DNA of 46,794 nucleotides from assembly GCA_945788625.1 (NCBI GenBank), contig CALZMQ010000026.1, positions 1 through 46,794 on the forward strand. Reading direction: 5' to 3'. Source of the DNA: an uncultured Woeseiaceae bacterium (GTDB taxonomy: Bacteria > Pseudomonadota > Gammaproteobacteria > Steroidobacterales > Woeseiaceae). Under the pieces are notes generated by a model. The model did no database searches and was not told where the DNA came from. It worked only from the letters and a program-made list of their open reading frames with translations. Shown here one piece after another: positions 7,846-15,277 of the stretch. The translations under genes and the position numbers were made by a program. Positions within the stretch are counted from its first letter, which is position 1, and each line of letters starts with the position of its first letter.

Positions 7846-10598
7846 CGCACCGCCCTTCCGGCGCGACTGTACGGCAGTGCGCGGCTCCAGATGATCAGCA
7901 GGTAAAGCAGGAGACTCCAGTACCCCGTCGCTCCGCCACCCTGTTCAGGGGCCTCCTGATCCGGTGGCGGCGGGACGGTGACGGCGACATTTACGGTTTC
8001 GCTGACGCTGTTACCCGAACCCGTGCACGTAATTGTGAAACTGCTGGACTGGCTCAGCGGTCCCACTGGCTCACTTCCGGATGTACTCTTATTGCCCGAC
8101 CAGTCGCCCGATGCCGAGCAGGAATCCGTGTTCTGGGATGACCAGCTGAGCATCACACTGGAATCCCGGGGTACCGAGTTGGAATCGGCCGACAACGACA
8201 CCGTCGGTGCCCCTGGCGCCGCGACACTGACTGTGACGCTGGTGCTGGTACTGCCCTGCGCGTTGCTGCACTCGAGCGTAAACGTGCTGTCACTCGTCAG
8301 CGGACCCACGGACTCGGAGCCGGCAACCGCCCTGCTGCCACTCCATGCATTTGACGCCTGGCAGGAATCGGCATCGGCAGTTGACCAACTCAGTGTCGCC
8401 GACCCACCTGACGAAATCGATGTGGGATTTGCCGAGAGCGATACAGTTGGTGGCTGATTGCCCGGACCGGGATCGCCGATAGCGATATTGCCGGGCACGA
8501 TTGCCCACTGGGGTGAAACGTTGTAGTCGTAGTTGCCAGAATCCGGCACGACCGCACGACTGTCAAACTGACTCCACGCAAGCTCACCATTCGCAACGCG
8601 TCTTTCAGCGGCGATTGCCACGGCAGGCTGGAGATTCGACGTGTATCCTTCATGGCTCCAGGATCCACCAATCATGTCACCTCGCTGCATACCGAGAATA
8701 TTCGCCATCTCGTTGCTGTTGCAGGCGGCGTTGATGAGTGGGTCCTCCTGGCTGCCGGACATGTTCGGGGGGATCGTCCATGAGGAAAAGCTCGGGCCCA
8801 CCGAACTGCTGTCCCAGGACCGGACGACGGCTGCCTTGTAGTCCGCCCAGTCCGTAAATGGCTGACCGGTCTGAGCGTCGCGCGCCCGAGTCCAGTAAGT
8901 CCCCGCGAGAATCCAGCAATACCCGGGATCGGTCATCCTGCCTACCGGAAAGCGCGCCTTGTAATCGAAAATACCCTGGGCGTCTGTAAATCCGAGGTTG
9001 GCCAGGTGGCCAACGGTCCAGGTGAAAAAGTCGTCCATCCACGTTGCGAACGTGAAGTCCAGATCGATATCTGGCGTATTCAAAAGGTAACCAAGTGGCG
9101 TGGGCGGATTGCTAACGATGTTGCGGTCGTACCAATCGAGATTGTTGGCCAGCTTGGCGAGGAAATAAGCCTTCATTGGATGGTTATCAGGCGTTATGAA
9201 TGCCGCATGACCAACCGTCCTCAACCCCCAGGCCTGGGCACGAATCTGGTCGTTGACCAACAAGCCCTGGCTGCCGCCGTGATTTCCCCAGTAGAACAAA
9301 TTCCAGTTTGCCCAGAACTGCAACTCCTCGAGATGAAAGTAATCTCCGGTTACCAGGTAAGGTACGAAAGACATTGACGGCTGATGTGCAACGTCTGGCG
9401 TGTAGGGCGTGTTGCAGTTGCCACCGCATGACGGGAAAACCCCGCCTTCACCCATGATCGTCATACTCGGGTACGTGTCCAGGGAGATCGGCAGGTCCGT
9501 ATCCCGGTCACGATAGTGAATTCCAAAGCTGCCAGCCTGTTCACCGGTACCAAGCACCGCGGTCTTGGCCCGTGCATCCTGTGACATCAGGTACCGGGCC
9601 GTCCATCGTGGCAATGGCGCTATGTCCGGCCGACCTCCGCCGTCGGGCATGTATTCGTAGATAAGCCCCGATGCCATCAATTCTGTCTTGCTGCCACTCC
9701 AATCCGACGCCATGCCAGCCAGGACACTGTTAGGAATGCTCAGCCTCGGATCATAGGTCGGGACGACACCCGTTCGTTCCATGTAGGCACTGTCGTGCGC
9801 AATATTGACCTGCGGTTCGTTGCCCCACCAAAATGCGCGGCGCCACCTCGCCTGCCTATAGTGGGTGACATTGTTCTGTGAGAGTACGGTGCCACGTCCC
9901 TGCACCGTTACCGTTGCGTCATAGTTGAAATTTCGCGGACTGCCGACCCGGGACCAGTTGTTCTCCAGCGTTACCGACACGCGCACGGATTCGAGTCCAG
10001 CATAGGCACGCACATGAAATCGTGCTGTCAGATGGGCGTGCGGTGATCCTGCTCCCGTCTCCACGGGCCCGGCGACGAGCCACTCCGAGACCAGCGGCCC
10101 GGACAACCAGCTATCTGGCGAGCCACTTTGCAACAAATCCCGCGCCGACGCCGAATAGACCGTGCCACCAATGTTTACGGAGACAACCGAGTCGAAACTC
10201 GTAGCGAGCAAGTTTGCCAGCGTGACCGATGCGCCGGATGCATTCGAGCCCGGCGCATGCAGAGTGACATTGTTTTGTGAGTTGGCAGAGACTCCGGGCA
10301 ATACCGTTGTCAGCACAGCGTGGCGTAACGAACCGTCAGCGTGAGTGGCCTTAATGTCAACTTGCAGTGGCAACTGCGCCCCGTCGTCCAATCGTGCACC
10401 GAGTACAGACGAATCGACAACCTCTCCCTGAGCGAATACGTGTCCGAACGTGACAGGCACGTCACTTTGAGCGCTGCCCGTTGCGCTGTCGACAGAGATC
10501 GAAGCGATGTCCACGGCGCACGCCGATTCACCAACTACGAAAAGCCAGACGACGACACTCAATGACATCATTAGTTGCCTGAGATTCACCAATTTCAT
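7842..10598 (-). CDS. Large secreted protein of unknown function with two Ig-like repeats and Gly-rich C-terminal anchor
   Basis: The protein has about 918 residues. ATG at 10598 is preferred (GACGGA upstream); a TTG at 10628 would extend it without gain. A signal peptide ends near SACAVD. The first ~700 residues form one large, aromatic-rich region that I do not recognise. It begins with a beta-sandwich-like part (FGHVFAQGEV, HADGSLRHAVL), and the middle has Trp/Tyr-rich, probably helical segments (HQPSMSFVPYLVTGDYFHLE), which recall polysaccharide-lyase or RIFT-barrel/toroid enzymes. Two Ig-like repeats follow (about 709-790 and 792-870), then a Pro/Glu linker, GGGATGYWSLLLYLLIIW and a basic tail. 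It is the first gene of the operon and lies directly downstream of the c-di-GMP riboswitch. A carbohydrate-active role is a guess from composition and context. Confidence 0.75.
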   Translation of the reverse strand: MKLVNLRQLMMSLSVVVWLFVVGESACAVDIASISVDSATGSAQSDVPVTFGHVFAQGEVVDSSVLGARLDDGAQLPLQVDIKATHADGSLRHAVLTTVLPGVSANSQNNVTLHAPGSNASGASVTLANLLATSFDSVVSVNIGGTVYSASARDLLQSGSPDSWLSGPLVSEWLVAGPVETGAGSPHAHLTARFHVRAYAGLESVRVSVTLENNWSRVGSPRNFNYDATVTVQGRGTVLSQNNVTHYRQARWRRAFWWGNEPQVNIAHDSAYMERTGVVPTYDPRLSIPNSVLAGMASDWSGSKTELMASGLIYEYMPDGGGRPDIAPLPRWTARYLMSQDARAKTAVLGTGEQAGSFGIHYRDRDTDLPISLDTYPSMTIMGEGGVFPSCGGNCNTPYTPDVAHQPSMSFVPYLVTGDYFHLEELQFWANWNLFYWGNHGGSQGLLVNDQIRAQAWGLRTVGHAAFITPDNHPMKAYFLAKLANNLDWYDRNIVSNPPTPLGYLLNTPDIDLDFTFATWMDDFFTWTVGHLANLGFTDAQGIFDYKARFPVGRMTDPGYCWILAGTYWTRARDAQTGQPFTDWADYKAAVVRSWDSSSVGPSFSSWTIPPNMSGSQEDPLINAACNSNEMANILGMQRGDMIGGSWSHEGYTSNLQPAVAIAAERRVANGELAWSQFDSRAVVPDSGNYDYNVSPQWAIVPGNIAIGDPGPGNQPPTVSLSANPTSISSGGSATLSWSTADADSCQASNAWSGSRAVAGSESVGPLTSDSTFTLECSNAQGSTSTSVTVSVAAPGAPTVSLSADSNSVPRDSSVMLSWSSQNTDSCSASGDWSGNKSTSGSEPVGPLSQSSSFTITCTGSGNSVSETVNVAVTVPPPPDQEAPEQGGGATGYWSLLLYLLIIWSRALPYSRAGRAVR

Positions 10599-10686
10599 TT
10601 TTTCCGTCCGTAGACCAGAGCACCACAAGCACTAACTTGGGTCCTGTAAATAAACAGTCCAAATGGGAGGAATAAACATTGCGGTT

Positions 10687-10728
10687 CCAGGATGACATCG
10701 CTCTCTGCGAGAGCTCGGGATCATCCTG
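10687..10728 (-). other. Long hairpin in the leader between riboswitch and first gene
   Basis: On the minus strand CAGGATGA (10721-10728) can pair with TCATCCTG (10688-10695). Inside, GCTCTC and GAGAGC (10700-10714) form a second short stem around TGC. It lies downstream of the GEMM-I aptamer and about 90 bases before the start codon. No clean U-run follows, so it is not a textbook terminator; it may be part of the expression platform or a processing site. Confidence 0.5.
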
Positions 10729-10793
10729 ATAGACCTTACGAAGAAATGCCCAACCAACTAACCTGAATCGCCCGGATTGCGTCAGCTGTCACT

Positions 10794-10868
10794 GGCAACT
10801 CCGCTGTCATAGGTTCACTCCCTTAGACCGGTAGCTTTGCGTCCCCACCTTTCAGTGGGTTTGCCTTT
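10794..10868 (-). promoter_or_regulatory. Cyclic-di-GMP-I riboswitch (GEMM-I) aptamer
   Basis: Read on the minus strand, the element has the GEMM-I order. GGCAAACCC opens the aptamer. A CCCACT/GGTGGG stem is capped by a GAAA tetraloop (10850-10853). The near-invariant GACGCAAAGC follows (10843-10834). A second helix carries TCTAAG (10827-10822) and TATGA (10811-10807), matching the 11-nt tetraloop receptor with paired changes (C to U and G to A). A closing GTTGCC (10799-10794) pairs with the opening GGC. The ligand-contact positions known from the Vibrio Vc2 structure appear kept: G20-equivalent at 10864, A47 in GCAAAGC, C92-equivalent at 10795. A G at position 20 favours c-di-GMP over cGAMP. 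It lies in the leader of the three-gene operon ending at 3956. Confidence 0.9.
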
Positions 10869-10944
10869 AAACAGTCCTGTTCACTCGTCGAAGCGCTCTC
10901 TCAGACATCCCTTGTCTGGCGACGATTATGTAAGCAGTGGGTGG

Positions 10945-10972
10945 ACTATATCCAAATGAAAACGCCCTGCAA
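10945..10972 (-). promoter_or_regulatory. Candidate sigma-70 promoter for the riboswitch-led operon
   Basis: On the minus strand TTGCAG (10972-10967) and TATAGT (10950-10945) are separated by 16 bases. The -10 matches consensus at five of six positions; the -35 is weak. Transcription starting near 10938 would place the GEMM-I aptamer early in a leader of roughly 340 nt, as expected. The rest of the 10599-11291 gap holds no gene I can support. Confidence 0.45.
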
Positions 10973-11291
10973 ACTGTCTCCAAAAACAGACAGCCAAATC
11001 GCCTGAATCCCTCGCCTGGCAAGGGTTCCCGTAATTTCGACCAGTTCACACTTTTGCAGATTCCAGTCCCTCACAGACATTCTGGAAAATGCGTTGAAGC
11101 TATTGATTTTTTTATAACCTTGACGTATCCGGAGCGAATATTTTTGTAGCCATGCCTTGCCGGAATCGATTATTGTAGCCAAGGCTGCATTAACCGCTCC
11201 GCATCTTGTTATTGTCAAAACGGCGCCTTATTGGTTGCGGAACTGCGCATCAAACGTGAGCATCCGATTGCTCAAACCAGGGCTCGATCAC

Positions 11292-13163
11292 ATGAAAAAC
11301 TCGTTTTACGGCCTCGCGGCGGCCAGTGAACAATCAGGTGGCCTCAGCAGTGTTCTCGAACGGATGGCAAATCGCCCTGGTATGGAGGAAATGTCGCGAC
11401 CGGTGATCCAAATATCGGGGTCATCCGGGATCGCTATCTCCGGGCGGGAAGCGACGCAATGCCTGGTAGCCAGCGATGGTCTTGTTGGGGCCGTCTCCGG
11501 TGCGCCCTATTGGTCAAGCGATCAACTCGAAAACTCGCGCAGGGAATCGGGATTCGCCAACTCTGTTGCAATAGCTTATCGCCAGCATGGTGCAGACCTG
11601 CTTCGATTTCTGCGTGGTACTTTTTCTCTTGCGCTTATCGACGCCAGGGAAAAGCAGACAATCCTGGCCATCGATCGCATGGGCATATCGCAGCTGTATT
11701 ACTCGCAGCACCCGAAGTCAGGCCTGGTATTTGGAAGCAGCGCGATCCAGTTGCAACACCATGACCAACTCCTGGCACAGATAAACGACCAGGCAATCTT
11801 CAAGTACCTTTATTTTCACATGGTGCCCAGCCCCTGTTCAGTATTCGAGAATCAACACAAGTTGCGGCCGGGCGAATGCCTCATTTACGCGAATGGCAAA
11901 TTGACAACTCGTCCATACTGGACTGCGGAATTCAATGAAACGCGTCGACCTAACCGCCGCCTCCTCGAGGAGGAATTGCACGAACTCCTGCGTCAATCAC
12001 TTCGACGATTATCTCCTGATGAGGACAGTGGTTGTTTCTTGAGTGGCGGCATCGATAGCTCGACCATTGCAGGCATGATGTCGGAGATTCAGTCTCCCAC
12101 GAAGACCTTCACGATCGGTTTCCAGGAGCAGGGCTACGATGAAACGAGTTTCGCGCGAATAACGTCGAATCACTTCAAAACGCAGCACGCGGAGTACATT
12201 GTTACGCCATCGGACGTTGTCGATATACTGCCTGATATCGCCCGCGCATACGATGAGCCGTTTGGCAATTCGTCCGTGGTTCCAACCTACTTTTGTGCGC
12301 GGTTGGCGCGTGACAACGGGATTGGAACATTGTTCGGCGGTGATGGCGGAGACGAGATCTTTGCAGGCAATGTACGATACGTCACTCAACAGGTCTTTTC
12401 GATCTACGACCGGATACCGGGGCTGTTCAAGAAGGGGTTCATCGAACCGTTGGCATTTGGTTGGGCAGGCGCCGACCGGTTCTTTCCTACCCGGAAGCTG
12501 CAGAGTTACGTGAGGCAGGCCAGGGTGCCAATGCCTGACCGGCTTGAAACCTACAACTACTTCAATCGAACTCCCATACAGGACATACTGCATCCGGCAT
12601 TCCTTGATTCGATTCGTCCGCAGTCACCGGTTGAGGCATTGCGTGAAACCTATACGGCATCGAGTGCATCTACGATGCTGAACAGGATCCTGCAGCTTGA
12701 CTGGAAGTTCACCCTTGCAGACAACGACCTGAGAAAGGTTGTCTCGATGTGCGATCTGGCGGGCGTCGACGTTGAATTTCCATTCCTGGATGATGACGTC
12801 GTGGAGTTTTCGGCCCGGGTTCCTGCCGGTATGAAAATCAACAACTTTCGTTTGCGACACTTTTTCAAGCGCGCCATGCGTTCCTATTTGCCACGTGAAG
12901 TGCTCACGAAATCCAAGCACGGTTTCGGACTGCCGTTCGGAATCTGGATGAAGTCGTATAAACCATTGCAGGAACTCGCTTATGACTGCCTGTCCGACAT
13001 AGGCAAGCGTAATATAGTCCGGCCCGCTTACCTCAACGAGTTGATTGACGCCCATCACTCGGCGCATGCTCATTACTACGGTGAGTTCATCTGGGTGCTA
13101 ATGATGCTGGAACTGTGGTTCAAGACGCACGATATCCGTTATGAAGCCGGCGAGGACAGGTAG
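11292..13163 (+). CDS. Asparagine synthase-like protein lacking the glutaminase cysteine
   Basis: The protein has about 623 residues from ATG 11292; the frame extends to a TTG at 11157, which has no ribosome site. The C-terminal ATP-pyrophosphatase domain is well kept: SGGIDSS (about 251-257), FGGDGGDE (about 348-355) and SKHGFGLPFGIW near the end. The N-terminal class-II glutaminase fold is recognisable from FLRGTFSLALIDA and AIDRMGISQLYY. However, there is no Cys at position 2, no HRGPD and no NGEIYN. It should therefore not hydrolyse glutamine and may use ammonia or an amine/carboxyl substrate, as beta-lactam-synthetase-like relatives do. It starts a plus-strand pair with a kelch-like gene, divergent from the riboswitch-led operon. 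Glycan or peptide amidation is inferred. Confidence 0.85.
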   Translation: MKNSFYGLAAASEQSGGLSSVLERMANRPGMEEMSRPVIQISGSSGIAISGREATQCLVASDGLVGAVSGAPYWSSDQLENSRRESGFANSVAIAYRQHGADLLRFLRGTFSLALIDAREKQTILAIDRMGISQLYYSQHPKSGLVFGSSAIQLQHHDQLLAQINDQAIFKYLYFHMVPSPCSVFENQHKLRPGECLIYANGKLTTRPYWTAEFNETRRPNRRLLEEELHELLRQSLRRLSPDEDSGCFLSGGIDSSTIAGMMSEIQSPTKTFTIGFQEQGYDETSFARITSNHFKTQHAEYIVTPSDVVDILPDIARAYDEPFGNSSVVPTYFCARLARDNGIGTLFGGDGGDEIFAGNVRYVTQQVFSIYDRIPGLFKKGFIEPLAFGWAGADRFFPTRKLQSYVRQARVPMPDRLETYNYFNRTPIQDILHPAFLDSIRPQSPVEALRETYTASSASTMLNRILQLDWKFTLADNDLRKVVSMCDLAGVDVEFPFLDDDVVEFSARVPAGMKINNFRLRHFFKRAMRSYLPREVLTKSKHGFGLPFGIWMKSYKPLQELAYDCLSDIGKRNIVRPAYLNELIDAHHSAHAHYYGEFIWVLMMLELWFKTHDIRYEAGEDR

Positions 13164-13167
13164 CACG

Positions 13168-14310
13168 GTGAACACGAAGATGCCGCACATAGCGTCGATA
13201 TCCCTGCTGCTGATGGCCTGCGTTGGGACATCTGCCGCCGAACATCAGCCGACGGACCGTCTTCGAGATCTGCCCGACAATCACTGGTTGCTGGTGGACC
13301 TCGGTGGCGTGACTTCGCCCCTGGAGATCATGGCTTACTCCGGCGGCTGGTACGACACAGACTCACATCAGTTCTGTATATTCGGGGGCGGCCACTACAA
13401 TTATTCCGGCAATGAGGTCTGGTGCCTGGATATCGGGTCATTGCAGTGGCGCGAAATGTATCCTGCCGATGTGGTGACGGATCCGCCTTATGACGGCGCC
13501 GACCAAGGTGCCTACAACAACTACGACAACGACAAATACCCTGGCGCGCTATTCAATCCCGCCGGTGAACCGATCACGGACGCGCGCCCGATGTCCCGCC
13601 ACACCTACGATCAGCTGGAATATATTGCAGGTTACGGTGCACTCGCCTGGGGCGGCTACGCGTGGGGCGATTCTCAGACACCCTGGTGCAATCGTTGCAA
13701 GGATACCTGGGTTTTCGATTTCGACGGCACTACGTGGAAGTTTCTTTTCGACGGCAAAAACCCTTCGCCGAACGAAGCGGCAGGTTCGGGTGCGTCGGCG
13801 TACGCAAGTCACAATGGCCTGCTATATGCGAAAGTCCTGCAAGACACCTGGACATACAATCCGAAAGAAAACGCCTGGAGGAAAATTTCGACGCGAGGCG
13901 CGCCACCCTGGAGCATCGAGGGAACGCTCGAATACGATCCGGTTCACGAGAAGCTGTATTATTTTGGCGGCAATTACGAGGTCAACCATACACTCTGGGA
14001 GTTCGATATCAGCCGTCGCCACTGGAAGCCGTTGAAACCGGAGGGAAACGGTCCGGATGGAGCATCGAATAACGGACCGGGGCTGGCCTACGATACGAAG
14101 AATGATGTCCTTGCAGTCTATTTCGGCGGTACGATCTGGATATACGACGCATCCGTTAACCGCTGGGAGACACTTCGTCCGGAAGTCCGTCCTTCCGACA
14201 ACAGTTACGTCTTCGGTCGCTTCAGATACGACCCGGTCAACAACGGTTTCTGGCTCCAGGCGTCGGAGGATGGGAAACACGTATCCTGGTTCTATCGTTA
14301 CAAGAACTGA
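13168..14310 (+). CDS. Secreted kelch/galactose-oxidase-like beta-propeller protein
   Basis: The protein has about 380 residues. GTG 13168 is chosen because AGG lies 7 bases upstream and it starts just after the previous stop; an ATG at 13141 in frame would overlap that gene. A signal peptide ends near TSAAEH. The rest has repeated kelch-like blades: FGGGHYNYSGNEVWCLDI, DTWVFDFDGTTWKFLF, LYYFGGNYEVNHTLWEFDI, and AVYFGGTIWIYDASVNRWE. It shares the FGGGH and SRHTYDQ blocks with the protein at 3956-5803, so the two are paralogs. This one lacks Ig repeats and the C-terminal anchor. The gene sits 4 bases after the Asn-synthase-like gene, so the two are probably cotranscribed. Its function is not known; a copper oxidase is possible but the ligands are not clear. 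Confidence 0.8.
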   Translation: MNTKMPHIASISLLLMACVGTSAAEHQPTDRLRDLPDNHWLLVDLGGVTSPLEIMAYSGGWYDTDSHQFCIFGGGHYNYSGNEVWCLDIGSLQWREMYPADVVTDPPYDGADQGAYNNYDNDKYPGALFNPAGEPITDARPMSRHTYDQLEYIAGYGALAWGGYAWGDSQTPWCNRCKDTWVFDFDGTTWKFLFDGKNPSPNEAAGSGASAYASHNGLLYAKVLQDTWTYNPKENAWRKISTRGAPPWSIEGTLEYDPVHEKLYYFGGNYEVNHTLWEFDISRRHWKPLKPEGNGPDGASNNGPGLAYDTKNDVLAVYFGGTIWIYDASVNRWETLRPEVRPSDNSYVFGRFRYDPVNNGFWLQASEDGKHVSWFYRYKN

Positions 14311-14328
14311 TCACCGCCCGGGCTGCGG

Positions 14329-15228
14329 TTACAGGTACATTTTTAGCAGACGCAGACCAAACCGCAGGGGTGATTCGGCCCAGGGCCCGAACCGGGGAAG
14401 CTGCAGAATATCGCTGGCGGCAGATGCAGCGCCATGACTCGTGGAGACGGCACAATCGAAGCCCGCCTCCCTGACAAGGCCAACATGCACGGGATCGTAG
14501 TCGATTCCAGGTTTGCCGTTCGGGTAGGCGAACGAACGAATCTTGCTCCCGACAATTTCTTCCAGGCGGTCCTTTCCGCCATTGATTTCGCGGCTGGCAG
14601 AGGCAGTGTCCGTCGATTTCAGGATCGGATGAGTGATCGTGTGCGCGCCAACCTCTATTCCGGACTCACTCAGTTCCTTCACCTGGCTCGACTCGAGCAT
14701 GAGGTCGTCCGGAATGGGTCCGTCGGCTTTTTCTGCGAGTGCCGCTGCCCGCATATCCCGTTCACGTGGTTCGAGGTACTTCAGTTGTTGCAACACGTTG
14801 TCGATAGCGGCCACTCGCTGAGCATCGTTCTCAGCTGCATGGCGACCCAATTCCAGGTCCCGCAGGTCGATTTCACTGCCACGAATTCTGCGAATGGACT
14901 CGATAACCGTGTCGTTCCACATCCGTCCTCCGTCCAGGAAGGCAGTAGCAACGAATACAGTCGCCGGCAATCCAAACCGTTGCAGTACAGGCCAGGCGAC
15001 GCGGTGATTGTCCGCATAACCATCATCAAACGTGATACTCACGGCCCTCGAGGGAAGAGACCCTTCCAGCAACTGCCGGGACGCATCGTGCAATGCCAGG
15101 ACGTTGAAATACCGGGATAAAACCCGCATATGACCTTCGAAATAGCCTGCAGAAATCTCCCCGGGCCGCAACGGGTCCGGCGAATCCAACACGCGATGAT
15201 ACGCCAGGATTACCAACCTTTTCGCCAC
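14329..15228 (-). CDS. Polysaccharide deacetylase (NodB homology, CE4)
   Basis: The 299-residue protein starts with GTG at 15228, supported by GGGAG 6-8 bases upstream. NodB motif 1 is TFDDGYADN (66-74), with the catalytic and metal-binding Asp pair. Motif 2 is HTITH (196-200), the two metal-binding histidines. Later FAYPNG and the AGFDCAVST segment match the family's motifs 3 and 4. CE4 enzymes remove N- or O-acetyl groups from glycans. The gene is the last of the core XrtA operon, 49 bases after a glycosyltransferase, and differs from the XrtA-type deacetylase at 23590-24519. No signal peptide is seen, so it may act in the cytoplasm or on lipid-linked sugars. Confidence 0.9.
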   Translation of the reverse strand: MAKRLVILAYHRVLDSPDPLRPGEISAGYFEGHMRVLSRYFNVLALHDASRQLLEGSLPSRAVSITFDDGYADNHRVAWPVLQRFGLPATVFVATAFLDGGRMWNDTVIESIRRIRGSEIDLRDLELGRHAAENDAQRVAAIDNVLQQLKYLEPRERDMRAAALAEKADGPIPDDLMLESSQVKELSESGIEVGAHTITHPILKSTDTASASREINGGKDRLEEIVGSKIRSFAYPNGKPGIDYDPVHVGLVREAGFDCAVSTSHGAASAASDILQLPRFGPWAESPLRFGLRLLKMYL

Positions 15229-15277
15229 CTTATCTCCCTACACTTCGGATCTGGTCCGCAACAATCCAGCGGCTCTC

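Noticed and set aside
10961..11030. Possible second GEMM-like aptamer on the plus strand (GCAAAC near a CTGTCT/AGACAG hairpin).
   Set aside because: It lacks GACGCAAAGC, the GNRA loop and the receptor; only the GCAAAC word and a hairpin are shared.
11232..11246. Weak sigma-54-like TGG-N10-TGC upstream of the Asn-synthase-like gene.
   Set aside because: Only the GG and GC cores match; too many consensus bases are missing.
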